Of a stretch of DNA of 64,000 nt, positions 17,552 through 25,946 are shown piece by piece; the stretch's first letter is position 1; every line of letters starts with the position of its first letter. The translations under genes and the position numbers were made by a program. The notes under the pieces are model-generated. The model was not told the origin of the DNA. It ran no database searches and saw only the letters and a program-made list of their open reading frames with translations. The DNA comes from Helicobacter sp. NHP19-012 (GTDB taxonomy: Bacteria; Campylobacterota; Campylobacteria; Campylobacterales; Helicobacteraceae): NCBI RefSeq assembly GCF_019703325.1, contig NZ_AP024819.1, forward strand, positions 186,001 to 250,000. The letters run 5' to 3'.

Positions 17552-18667
17552 CTAAACCCTAGCTTGATTTTCAGGTTCTAGATGGATGGACACGATTTCG
17601 CTCTTGGTGAGGATACGCACAGGGGGTCCCCAAAAGCCACAACCGCTGCTCACGATCATCTGGCAATCTTTTAAATGGTAATGGCCGTAGAGATATTTTT
17701 GATCCAGCCACACCAAGAGGCTAAAGGGGAAGATTTGCCCTGCATGGGTGTGTCCGCATAAAAGCAAGTCGGGTTTTTGCTTTAAATGTGTGAGGGATTT
17801 GGGTTGGTGGGAGAGTAAAACACTGGGTAGATTGGGGTTGATTTGGGTAAATGGAGTCTTAAAATCGGGCTCAAAATGTTTAAAGCGATACCCCATGAGA
17901 TCATTCACCCCCATTAAATTAAGCCCAGCTACTTGGACGCTCTCATTTTGCAAGACGCGTATATGGTGTCTTTTAAACACCTCAATGAGAGCGGTCGCCC
18001 CGTGGTAATACTCGTGGTTGCCTAGCACATAATACACGCCGTGCTTGGATTGGATGTCTTTAAGCGGCGCTAAATCCTCTTGCACCAACTTAGCCCTTAA
18101 ATCCGCTAAATCCCCCACAATCACGACTATATCTGGGTTAAGGGCATTGATGCGATCGACAATTTGTCGCAAGTAATCTTTTTTAAGATACGGACCTATA
18201 TGTGCATCGCTGATCATGGCTAGATGGAGGGCTTGTTTTAAATTCTTAAGCTTGACACGGCGTTTTGTGATCACAAGATGGGTTGCGTTGTAAAAGCCCT
18301 TAGTGATTGAGCTAAAGAGCCAAAAAATCACGCCTAGATCAAAGAATTTTTTAATGGCTTGTCGCCTCTTAAGGTCGGTATTTTGGGGCGTGGTTTTGAG
18401 GATCAGCAGATGTAAGAGCAAGAGGCACGCCATGATAAAGCTGGTGGCCATGCTAATCCCACCTATGGCATACAAGACAATCCTAAATTCCCCGAAGACA
18501 TTAGGGATCATCCTGCGCTGTATAAATAAAAAGACAATTTCAAAAACATACAGAGCGATGGGGATCAAGCGTAAAGAGGGGTAGGTAAATTTCTTTAAAC
18601 GCACATAATTAAAGCCATTGAGCAACAAAAAGACAGCTAAAAAGATGATTGTAAAAGAGGTGTGCAT
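17552..18667 (-). CDS. Membrane-anchored metallophosphoesterase
   Basis: A 371-residue protein. About four membrane helices occupy residues 1-135. A calcineurin-like phosphoesterase domain follows, with all metal motifs: SDAHIG, GDLADLR, GNHEYY, SHQP and CGHTHAGQ. It resembles the YkuE/YaeI group, some of which cleave UDP-2,3-diacylglucosamine or phospholipid headgroups, so a lipid substrate is possible but unproven. It lies 12 bp after the ABC-F gene stop and could share its transcript. Confidence 0.87.
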   Translation of the reverse strand: MHTSFTIIFLAVFLLLNGFNYVRLKKFTYPSLRLIPIALYVFEIVFLFIQRRMIPNVFGEFRIVLYAIGGISMATSFIMACLLLLHLLILKTTPQNTDLKRRQAIKKFFDLGVIFWLFSSITKGFYNATHLVITKRRVKLKNLKQALHLAMISDAHIGPYLKKDYLRQIVDRINALNPDIVVIVGDLADLRAKLVQEDLAPLKDIQSKHGVYYVLGNHEYYHGATALIEVFKRHHIRVLQNESVQVAGLNLMGVNDLMGYRFKHFEPDFKTPFTQINPNLPSVLLSHQPKSLTHLKQKPDLLLCGHTHAGQIFPFSLLVWLDQKYLYGHYHLKDCQMIVSSGCGFWGPPVRILTKSEIVSIHLEPENQARV

Positions 18668-18679
18668 TTAATCACCGCA

Positions 18680-20284
18680 CTAAGCCCCCTTGCTGGCCAA
18701 ATACTCTTCATAACTCCCCTTAAAGTCGATCACTTTTGCGCCCTTGTTTGTGGGGACAAGCTCAATAATTCGATTCGCATAAGCGCTGATAAGCTCTCTA
18801 TCGTGGCTTACGCAAATCACCGCCCCCTCAAATTTATAAAGGGCTTCGCCTAAAGCAATGATCGCCTCTAGGTCTAAATGGTTGGTGGGCTCATCGAGCA
18901 CTAAAAAATTGCCCTTTTCTAGCATGAGTTTGGATAAAACCATGCGGTGTTTCTCGCCCCCGCTTAAGGCACTCACGCTTTTTTCTTGCTCCGCGCCACT
19001 AAAGAGCATCCGCCCTAAAGCGTTTCTCACCTCGCCGCTTTCAATCTTTTTATTGAAGTTAAAGAGCCATTGATATAGGCTTTCCTCCCCTTGGATGCTC
19101 TCGCTCACATCTTGGGGGAAGTAGCCCCTTTGCACCGTTGCCCCCCACTTCACGCCCCCACTATCTGGACGCATTTCCTCCACCAAAATTTTACACAGCG
19201 TGCTTTTACCCACGCCATTAGGCCCGATCAAGGCGATTTTATCTTTAGGGGCGATTTTTAGGCTCACATTTTTAAGCACCGCTAAATCCCCATAGGCCTT
19301 AGAAACGTGGTTGCACTCTAAAGCTTCGTTGCCGATCGTGCGGCTTGGTTTAAAAAGAATGCTCGGATCGCGTCTAGACGAAACTTCTATGCTTTGTATG
19401 TCTAGCTTGTCTAATTGCTTTTGGCGGCTGGTGGCTTGGCGCGCCTTGCTCGCATTGGCTGAAAAGCGGGCGATGAAACGCTCTAGCTCCTCTTTTTCTT
19501 TAAGCTTTTTATTGCGCTCCGCCTCTTTTTGTTTGGCAATCAAAGTAGAAGCAATGTACCAATCATCATAATTGCCGCTAAACTCCCTGAGCGTGCCAAA
19601 GTCTAAATCTAAAATATGGGTGCAGACGGCGTTTAAAAAGTGGCGATCGTGGCTGATGATCACCATTGTCCCCTCGTGGCGTTTTAAATTCTCTTCTAGC
19701 CATGCAATGGCGTTTAAATCTAGGTTGTTTGTAGGCTCGTCTAAGAGTAAAATATCGGGCTTGGGGAAAAGCACTTGGGCTAAAAGGATTTTAAATTTAT
19801 CGCTGCTAGGCAGGCTTTTCATTAAGTCGTTGTGGCGGTGTGCTGGGATACCCAAATCCTCCAAAATTTTCTCCACCACCACTTCGCATTCATACAAGGG
19901 GTCTTCTTGCACGCAGATCATTTCTAGATCGGCTAGGCGGGCATTGACCTTATCATCGCTCAAGTCCGCCTCTGTGTAGAGTTTTTCTTTCTCTTTTAGG
20001 GCGTTGTATAAAATTTTATTCCCCATTAAAACCGCATCTTTTAAGCTAAACTCTTCAAAAGCGTATTGATCTTGGCCTAGCACCCCTAATTTTAGCCCTG
20101 CATTGACGCTCACTTCTCCGCTGCTAGGCTCGATCTGTCCGGCTAAAATCTTTAAAAAGGTGCTTTTGCCCGCCCCATTTGCCCCGATGAGCCCGTAGCG
20201 TTTGTGTGCGTCTAGTTTGAGATTGACATTTTCAAAAAGTTTTTTAGTGGCATAACGCATGCCAAGTTGGGTTGTTTGTAACAT
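18680..20284 (-). CDS. ABC-F family ATPase, YbiT-like
   Basis: A soluble 534-residue protein with two ATPase domains, no membrane segments and a charged linker (residues 240-310), the ABC-F layout. The proteins act on ribosomes rather than in transport. Walker A motifs are GANGAGKST and GPNGVGKST. The second signature is a normal LSGGEKHR, while the first is altered to SLPSSDKF, as in the YbiT subfamily. Both Walker B motifs (LLLDEPTNNLD, LVLDEPTNHLD) are intact. ATG 20284 is chosen over a TTG at 20287 because of AGGA 8 bp upstream. Confidence 0.92.
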   Translation of the reverse strand: MLQTTQLGMRYATKKLFENVNLKLDAHKRYGLIGANGAGKSTFLKILAGQIEPSSGEVSVNAGLKLGVLGQDQYAFEEFSLKDAVLMGNKILYNALKEKEKLYTEADLSDDKVNARLADLEMICVQEDPLYECEVVVEKILEDLGIPAHRHNDLMKSLPSSDKFKILLAQVLFPKPDILLLDEPTNNLDLNAIAWLEENLKRHEGTMVIISHDRHFLNAVCTHILDLDFGTLREFSGNYDDWYIASTLIAKQKEAERNKKLKEKEELERFIARFSANASKARQATSRQKQLDKLDIQSIEVSSRRDPSILFKPSRTIGNEALECNHVSKAYGDLAVLKNVSLKIAPKDKIALIGPNGVGKSTLCKILVEEMRPDSGGVKWGATVQRGYFPQDVSESIQGEESLYQWLFNFNKKIESGEVRNALGRMLFSGAEQEKSVSALSGGEKHRMVLSKLMLEKGNFLVLDEPTNHLDLEAIIALGEALYKFEGAVICVSHDRELISAYANRIIELVPTNKGAKVIDFKGSYEEYLASKGA

Positions 20285-20312
20285 CAATAAAGTCCTGTGT
20301 ATTTTTGCTTCA

Positions 20313-20318
20313 AGTATA
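20313..20318 (-). promoter_or_regulatory. -10 box of the ABC-F gene
   Basis: TATACT on the minus strand lies in the 35-bp gap between the MFS gene stop and the ABC-F start, 28 bp before the ATG. Confidence 0.5.
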
Positions 20319-20319
20319 G

Positions 20320-21489
20320 CTATTTTTGGTGAAAATAGGCTTTTTTGAGCCCAAAACTTAAGAAACTAAAGGCACTTAAAGCAAACAAGGCGGCGCAAAT
20401 GCCGTTCATGTCAATGCTGATATAGCGCGCCACGAGTCCGCCCATCAAAGACGCAAAGGTGATCCCCACATTGAACGAGGCTTCATTGAGCGCGATCGTG
20501 CTGTTAGGCGTGTCTGGCGTGAAGGTGCGGGCTAAATGACCGCTTAGCATTTTTAAAGGCGCAATGCACGCAAAGCCAAAGAATCCAAAGGCCATGGCGT
20601 TAAACGCCACAACGGGCTTAGGCAAATGGTAACTAAAACTCATCGCAACCAAGGCGAACACTTGCATGCTAAGCAAAAAACGCAGGGCGGCAAACGAGCC
20701 CCTTAAATCCGTGAGCTTGCCCCCAAAGAGATTGCCCAGCATCGCCGCCACGCCGTAGTAAAGGTAAATATTGGTAATGCTTTCAACACTAAAGCCGTGT
20801 TTTTCAAGTAAGACACGCATGTAGATATAAACCACAAACATAGACCCACACGAAAAAGCCGTAACTAAAAAGCCCTTGTATAGGGGGGGGAAGTTAAAAG
20901 CCACCCCCAGGTTTTTAAAGTTAGCCGGCTTGCTAGAAAATTTGGGCAAGACAAACAACGCCAAAAGCGCAGCCACAGCAGCCAAAAAAGCCACCAATAA
21001 AAAGGGGGCTAGTAGCCCGAAGTGCTTTGCCACCAAAATCCCCAAAGGCACGCCCGTAACTAAAGCCACGGTGAGCCCGCTTGCCATAAGACTCATCGCC
21101 ATGCTGGTTTTAGACTTGGGGGCGGCTTTAAGGCACACAAGCGTGGCGATCACAAAGAACAAGCCGTGCATTAATCCCCCGATAAAGCGGGCGATGAGCG
21201 CACTCATAAAGCTGTGGCTAAAGAACATTAAAGCGTTGGAGAGGGCAAAAACCCCTAGGGTGAAAATGAGCTGGTTGCGGTAGTTGAAACGCGAGATCAG
21301 CACGCTCACAATGGGTGCGCCGATCACCACACCTAGGGCGTAAAGCGTGGCTAAGTTGCCCGCCTCGCTCACCGACACCCCATAAAAGCCACTAAGTTTA
21401 GGTAAAATCCCTGAAACCAAAAACTCCGCTACACCTAAGCAAAAGCTGGATAGGGCAAGTAAAGACACAATCCTTAAATAATGCCGCAT
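20320..21489 (-). CDS. MFS exporter, sugar-efflux/AraJ-NepI type
   Basis: A 389-residue major facilitator with twelve hydrophobic helices. LGVAEFLVSGILPKL in helix 1 and the RFNYRN loop between helices 2 and 3 are typical of the AraJ/NepI drug-proton antiporter group (DHA1). RFIGGLMHGLFF in helix 4 also fits. The substrate cannot be told from sequence. Start 21489 is preferred over 21543 because GGAGG lies 6 bp upstream and the longer form adds a charged aromatic tail. Confidence 0.88.
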   Translation of the reverse strand: MRHYLRIVSLLALSSFCLGVAEFLVSGILPKLSGFYGVSVSEAGNLATLYALGVVIGAPIVSVLISRFNYRNQLIFTLGVFALSNALMFFSHSFMSALIARFIGGLMHGLFFVIATLVCLKAAPKSKTSMAMSLMASGLTVALVTGVPLGILVAKHFGLLAPFLLVAFLAAVAALLALFVLPKFSSKPANFKNLGVAFNFPPLYKGFLVTAFSCGSMFVVYIYMRVLLEKHGFSVESITNIYLYYGVAAMLGNLFGGKLTDLRGSFAALRFLLSMQVFALVAMSFSYHLPKPVVAFNAMAFGFFGFACIAPLKMLSGHLARTFTPDTPNSTIALNEASFNVGITFASLMGGLVARYISIDMNGICAALFALSAFSFLSFGLKKAYFHQK

Positions 21490-21607
21490 CGCACACCTCC
21501 AAAAAAATCGATGGATAAATTGGATAGATGGATAAGCGGGCATTCTAACACAATCTAGCTAATCCTAAGAAACACCCCAAAACATTTAATCATCCTTAAA
21601 CAATCTT

Positions 21608-21616
21608 TGCTACCAT
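21608..21616 (+). promoter_or_regulatory. Extended -10 promoter of ccoG
   Basis: TGCTACCAT at 21608-21616 lies 32 bp upstream of the ccoG ATG and has the TGn extension used by Helicobacter promoters. Confidence 0.45.
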
Positions 21617-21648
21617 GCGCCTATTGCTCCAATAAGGATTTTTATACA

Positions 21649-23082
21649 ATGGATTTACAGAACTCTGTAAAAGGGGCGGACAAAAGCCATTATTTCCGCC
21701 AGTCTTTCCGTTTAAAACGCTATATAGTGGCGATCGTCATAACTATTTTTGCGATCGGTGTGCCCTTTATCCATATAGGTGAGGGGCAAGTCTTTTTAAT
21801 CTCTTTCGAGCATAGACAAATCCATTTGCTTGGCAAGATTTACAGCGCACAAGAAATGTATTTAATGCCTTTCTTGGTGATTTTTCTCTTTATATTCATC
21901 TTTTTCATCACTTCTATGCTTGGGCGGGTGTGGTGTGGGTGGGGTTGTCCGCAAACGATCTTTAGAACGATCCACAGAGATTTGATTGAAACTAAGATTC
22001 TAGGCTTGCACGCTAAGATCAGCAACAAGCAACGCCCCACGCCCAAAACCCCGAGCAATCGGCTTAAAAAGATTGTTGGGCTTTTTCTCTTTGCCCCCGT
22101 GCCCATTATGTCGATGGCAGTGTTATTGTTCTACTTTGTCCCCCCCCATGAGTTCTTTAGCCACCTAGCCCACCCTGCCGACAACGCCCTGCTCATTGGC
22201 ATTTGGGCGGTTTTAAGTGCGGTGGTGTTCTTTGACATTGTGGTGGTCAAAGAGCGTTTTTGTATCTATCTATGCCCCTATGCACGGGTGCAAAGCGTGC
22301 TGTTTGATGATGATACGCTTAATCCTATTTACGACAGCACAAGGGGCGGGGCGATTTACGATGAAAACAATGTAAAAATCCCTAGTTTGCCCCAAAAGCG
22401 CAACAAAACCAACGAATGCGTGAGTTGCAACCATTGCGTGTTGGTCTGCCCCACGCACATTGACATTAGAAAAGGCATGCAATTAGAGTGCATCAACTGC
22501 CTAGAGTGCGTGGACGCTTGCACGGTAACGATGGATAAATTAAACAAGCCGAGTTTGATCCAATGGTCTTCCACAAACGCCACAAACACGCATAGCAAGG
22601 TGAAGTTATGGCGGTCAAAGACCATCGCCTATGTGGGCGTGCTCTTAATGGTCGTGGGGGCTTTGATTGTCGGCTCGTTTAAAAAGGCTTCCATGCTTTT
22701 AGATATCACGCATGGGGGGCAACTTTATGCGATCCACAGCGATTTTGTGGACAATGGCTATGTCTTTTTGTTCCAAAACACAAGCAATAGAGCGCATGCC
22801 TATACCTTTAATGTGGACGATCCAAACATCAGCATCGTGCGCCCCAAAAACACTCTAAGCATTGAGCCACAGGGCAAACTCAAGGTCGTGGTGATCCTGC
22901 GCATGCCTTTAAAAATTGCCAAAGAAGCCTACGAGAAACACGATGTAACACATGCCAAAAAAGAGATTTTACCCATTGTGGTGAAAGCCTACAGCGTGGA
23001 TAACCCCCAAATCTCCGTGCAACGAGAGAGTATTTTTATTGTTCCTAGTGCGCTAAAGCTCACTAAAACTAAAGCTCACTAG
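21649..23082 (+). CDS. ccoG: Cytochrome c oxidase accessory protein CcoG (FixG/RdxA)
   Basis: A 477-residue membrane protein involved in copper handling for assembly of cbb3 oxidase. It has four to five membrane helices, a cytoplasmic WCGWGCPQTIF segment and two 4Fe-4S motifs, CVSCNHCVLVCP and CINCLECVDACT. The C-terminal domain is immunoglobulin-like and periplasmic (residues 345-477). ATG 21649 has AAGGA upstream; the frame before it would add 14 residues with no ribosome site. The cbb3 operon itself is not in this window. Confidence 0.93.
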   Translation: MDLQNSVKGADKSHYFRQSFRLKRYIVAIVITIFAIGVPFIHIGEGQVFLISFEHRQIHLLGKIYSAQEMYLMPFLVIFLFIFIFFITSMLGRVWCGWGCPQTIFRTIHRDLIETKILGLHAKISNKQRPTPKTPSNRLKKIVGLFLFAPVPIMSMAVLLFYFVPPHEFFSHLAHPADNALLIGIWAVLSAVVFFDIVVVKERFCIYLCPYARVQSVLFDDDTLNPIYDSTRGGAIYDENNVKIPSLPQKRNKTNECVSCNHCVLVCPTHIDIRKGMQLECINCLECVDACTVTMDKLNKPSLIQWSSTNATNTHSKVKLWRSKTIAYVGVLLMVVGALIVGSFKKASMLLDITHGGQLYAIHSDFVDNGYVFLFQNTSNRAHAYTFNVDDPNISIVRPKNTLSIEPQGKLKVVVILRMPLKIAKEAYEKHDVTHAKKEILPIVVKAYSVDNPQISVQRESIFIVPSALKLTKTKAH

Positions 23083-23127
23083 GGGGCTAGTAGCTCAACT
23101 AAGGTAAATTCAAAGACCCTTTTTAAG

Positions 23128-23139
23128 TGGGGCAAACCC
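23128..23139. terminator. Possible hairpin between convergent ccoG and coiled-coil gene
   Basis: GGGG-CAAA-CCCC forms a short perfect stem in the 70-bp convergent gap. No U-tract follows on either strand, so termination here is a guess. Confidence 0.25.
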
Positions 23140-23152
23140 CTACAAGGTGGCG

Positions 23153-23740
23153 TTAAGATTTATCCTCTTTTTCGCCCTCTGTTTTGTCCTTTAGGGATTC
23201 TTTGGTGTCCCAAGGCAGGTTGGCATTTTCAAATTGTTCTTGATAGCCCAAGATCAAATTGCGTTGGCTTTGGATGTGATAGTTTTGCGCCTTGATGGTC
23301 TGCTCCAAGTGGGCGATGCGCTCTTGTAGCTCTAAAAGATTAGAGGCACTTTCCTCAACCTCCGCACTCTCGCCCTCTAGCCCCGTTTGTTTTAAACGGG
23401 CTTTGAGCCTTTCTATACACTTTTTTTGGTTCTCTAGGGCGACTTTTAAGCCCGCCACTTTGGGGCTCTCATTTCGCTGCTTCTCGTTGTTTTGTTGTTT
23501 GAGCTGCCCTAGCTCGGTTTTCACGGCTTTGAGTTTAGTCGTGATGTCGCACAATGCCTTTTGTTGGTTAGAGATTTTCCTATCTTTCTCTTGCAACCTT
23601 GCGGCAAACTGCTTTTCGATTTCAAGTTTTTCTTTTTCCAACAAAGTGCTGAAGTGGGCTTCAAAACTAGTGGCTAAGACCTCTTTAATGTCGGTCAAAG
23701 CCTTTTCCAAGATCGCTTGTAACCGCTGTGTTTCTGGCAT
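23153..23740 (-). CDS. Coiled-coil protein of unknown function
   Basis: A 195-residue, highly charged protein, almost wholly helical, with long heptad stretches (residues 30-95 and 130-175). It has no signal peptide, membrane segment or known domain. The C-terminus is acidic/lysine-rich (KDKTEGEKEDKS). A good AAGGGG ribosome site precedes the ATG. It lies downstream of, and in the same direction as, the outer membrane protein gene, 32 bp away, so they may share a transcript. Confidence 0.7.
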   Translation of the reverse strand: MPETQRLQAILEKALTDIKEVLATSFEAHFSTLLEKEKLEIEKQFAARLQEKDRKISNQQKALCDITTKLKAVKTELGQLKQQNNEKQRNESPKVAGLKVALENQKKCIERLKARLKQTGLEGESAEVEESASNLLELQERIAHLEQTIKAQNYHIQSQRNLILGYQEQFENANLPWDTKESLKDKTEGEKEDKS

Positions 23741-23772
23741 TTTACCCCTTTTATTTTAGGGGTATTTTAGCA

Positions 23773-24501
23773 TTAAAAGTTATAGCGGTAGCCCACATAC
23801 AAGCTGTATTGGCGGCGGTAAGCGACAGACAAGTTCTTTTTGTTGAAGTAGTAGTCATTGATCGTGGGGATTTTGATCCCAAAGTCAAACTCTTGGTGTT
23901 TGCCAATGGTGGTGCGCATCCCCAAATTAAAGAGAAATTGGAAAATGGCAGGGTCTAGGACTTGTTTAGATGTAGCGGGGTAGGCGATGTTTAGGAGCGT
24001 CCCGCCTGTGGTGTTGCCCCAAGAGTTACCCGCAATCGCCGCCCCCAAGAAAAACCCAAAGGTCACATCTTTCTTATTGATGACATCATAGAGGGTGTCA
24101 ATGCCCCCGCCGTAGGTGAACATGTCGCTTATGTTAGCAAAGGTGTGATATATGGGATTGCTAGGTGTCCCTTGATTAACCAACGCATTTGCCCCAAAGA
24201 CCGCATGTCCGTAGTCCATAAAGCCGTAGTAGCGCAGCCCAAACCATTTCTTTTTGCCAAAGAATTGTTTATACCCCACACTAATGCCCAAACCTTGCAT
24301 CACAGCCAGGTTGGAGTAACCGCCTGCGGGCGCGGGCAGTCTGCTAAATCGGTATTTACCATGCGCGGGGTTTCCGATTTTCTGCCCCACCTGTCCAAAT
24401 TCATAACTCGCACCCACGAACCACGCATTCCTCTCGGCTTGTAGTCCCGTTGCGCCAAAGACCATAGCACTCGACAAAAAGGCGTAAAGTTTTCTATTCA
24501 T
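23773..24501 (-). CDS. Helicobacter outer membrane beta-barrel protein
   Basis: A 242-residue protein with a signal peptide (residues 1-22, ending LQAE) and a Hop/Hof-like barrel. The N-terminal strand NAWFVGASYEFGQV and the C-terminal strand YSLYVGYRYNF, ending in Phe, are typical of Helicobacter outer membrane proteins. Alternating hydrophobic strands and glycine/aromatic turns fill the rest. It is shorter than the Hop adhesins, so it is more like the small porin-like members. Substrate unknown. Confidence 0.85.
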   Translation of the reverse strand: MNRKLYAFLSSAMVFGATGLQAERNAWFVGASYEFGQVGQKIGNPAHGKYRFSRLPAPAGGYSNLAVMQGLGISVGYKQFFGKKKWFGLRYYGFMDYGHAVFGANALVNQGTPSNPIYHTFANISDMFTYGGGIDTLYDVINKKDVTFGFFLGAAIAGNSWGNTTGGTLLNIAYPATSKQVLDPAIFQFLFNLGMRTTIGKHQEFDFGIKIPTINDYYFNKKNLSVAYRRQYSLYVGYRYNF

Positions 24502-24536
24502 TTTAATCCTCTTCCTTAAGTTAAATAATTTGTGCT

Positions 24537-24555
24537 ATTCTAGCATAATTTTTTT
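24537..24555 (-). promoter_or_regulatory. Promoter of the outer membrane protein with A7 tract
   Basis: TGCTAGAAT gives an extended -10 with hexamer at 24537-24542, 36 bp before the ATG. Seven consecutive A (minus strand) at 24549-24555 lie just upstream in the spacer. In H. pylori, homopolymers in this position can vary and tune outer membrane protein expression; 7 bases is short for that. Confidence 0.5.
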
Positions 24556-24581
24556 AACATGTGCTGTTATAAAAAATAAAG

Positions 24582-25946
24582 CTACGCTCCACTTAGGCTT
24601 TTGTCTAAAAGTTCTAGGGGGTGTAGGAATTGCGTGGGGGCGTTGATTTGTGCTAAAGCGTTGTTTAACTGCACCCGACACGCCGAACACTCCGCGCTCA
24701 CCACCTGCGCCTTGGTGCCGACAATATCTAGGGCTTTGGGCGCACCTGCCTTTAAACTGAGCTTGTAATGCTCGCTTTGCATCGTAACTCCCCCAAAGCC
24801 ACAACAGCGGTCGCTCTCTTGCATTTCTACAATTTTGTGGTTGATTTTAAGCAAACTTCTAGGCTCTTTGTAGATACCCAGCACCTTTTTAGCATGGCAA
24901 GGATCGTGATAGGTTACGCTCATGGGGCTTTGCGCTTTGGTTTCTAAATGCCTACTTAAGGGCGTCTGTGTGGCTAAAAAATGCGATGCCATTTGCAATT
25001 TAGCTTGGATCTTCTCAAACTTTTCAGCCCAAAGGGCGCGCTCTTGGCTGTCCTTTAGGCTCTCGATTAAATGTTGGTAGTCTTTCTTAAGCATGCTAAT
25101 GCAAGTCGCCTCGGGCACTAAAATCGCCTCCACCTCAGCGGCAAGTGTGGCTAGGCTCTCTATATTTTGTTTGGTTAAAAACCAAGCGGTGTTAAAATCC
25201 CCCGTGAAATACGCCGGCGCACCGCAACAAACTTGTTTGGGGATCGCCACGCTAAAATTGAGTTTGTCTAGCAAAGACAACAGACTTTCGCCCACCTGCG
25301 GGTAATTGTAATTGCCCAAACAACCGATAAACAGCCCAACTTTTCTTAAAGGCTCTTTGGGCTCTAGGGGGGCTTTAGGGGCAATAATGCCCCTATGGGT
25401 TTGTAAAAAACTCTTAGCCACAAAGGGGAAAAACGCCCGTTTTTGCCAAGAAAAAGAACCTTTAAAACGCCACTTTAACTTATCCCCCTCTTGTTTAAAG
25501 GCGCAAGGGGCTAGGGCGTAGCAGAGCCTAAAGACGATGTCCATGAGCCTTGGATGTCTTAGCAAATAAAAATAGATCCTTTTATGCCAAGTGATCCCGT
25601 GTTTATGTGTGCTCTCTAGGCGGATTTTTTCAATCATCAAATCTATGGGCAAATGGAAGGGGCAAACTTGCACGCAAGTGGTGCATAAGAAACAACTTTC
25701 AAAGATTTTTTTAAGGCTTTTATCTAGCTCTAGGCTCTCTTGTTTTACCTGCGCTATGAGGTCTAAAAAGCCTCTAGGCGAAGTGCTCTCATCCTTATGC
25801 ACCCGATAAATGGTGCAACTAGGCACGCATTTAGCGCACTTCACACATTTTTGTGTAACCTCTTGAATAGAAGCATTTATGTCAAAAGGGCTAGAGTGTT
25901 TGGCTAAATCGGCGTGCGCCACTTTGCACCCCCAAATACGCATCAA
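24582..25946 (-). CDS. glpC: Fe-S/cysteine-rich oxidoreductase subunit, GlpC/GlcF type
   Basis: A 454-residue protein with two ferredoxin-like motifs (CVKCAKCVPSC and CFLCTTCVQVCP) followed by two cysteine-rich CCG domains (ending ATC and CCGFGG), the layout of GlpC, GlcF and LutA. It passes electrons from a flavin dehydrogenase to the quinone pool. The true substrate (glycerol 3-phosphate, glycolate or lactate) cannot be told; the gene symbol follows its usual Helicobacter name beside hemN. The ATG at 25946 overlaps hemN by 56 bp. A GTG at 25922 with GGGGG upstream is an alternative start. Confidence 0.83.
   Translation of the reverse strand: MMRIWGCKVAHADLAKHSSPFDINASIQEVTQKCVKCAKCVPSCTIYRVHKDESTSPRGFLDLIAQVKQESLELDKSLKKIFESCFLCTTCVQVCPFHLPIDLMIEKIRLESTHKHGITWHKRIYFYLLRHPRLMDIVFRLCYALAPCAFKQEGDKLKWRFKGSFSWQKRAFFPFVAKSFLQTHRGIIAPKAPLEPKEPLRKVGLFIGCLGNYNYPQVGESLLSLLDKLNFSVAIPKQVCCGAPAYFTGDFNTAWFLTKQNIESLATLAAEVEAILVPEATCISMLKKDYQHLIESLKDSQERALWAEKFEKIQAKLQMASHFLATQTPLSRHLETKAQSPMSVTYHDPCHAKKVLGIYKEPRSLLKINHKIVEMQESDRCCGFGGVTMQSEHYKLSLKAGAPKALDIVGTKAQVVSAECSACRVQLNNALAQINAPTQFLHPLELLDKSLSGA

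Noticed and set aside
19572..19979. 135-residue plus-strand frame over the ABC-F gene
   Set aside because: Shadow frame; the ABC-F protein on the other strand is complete.
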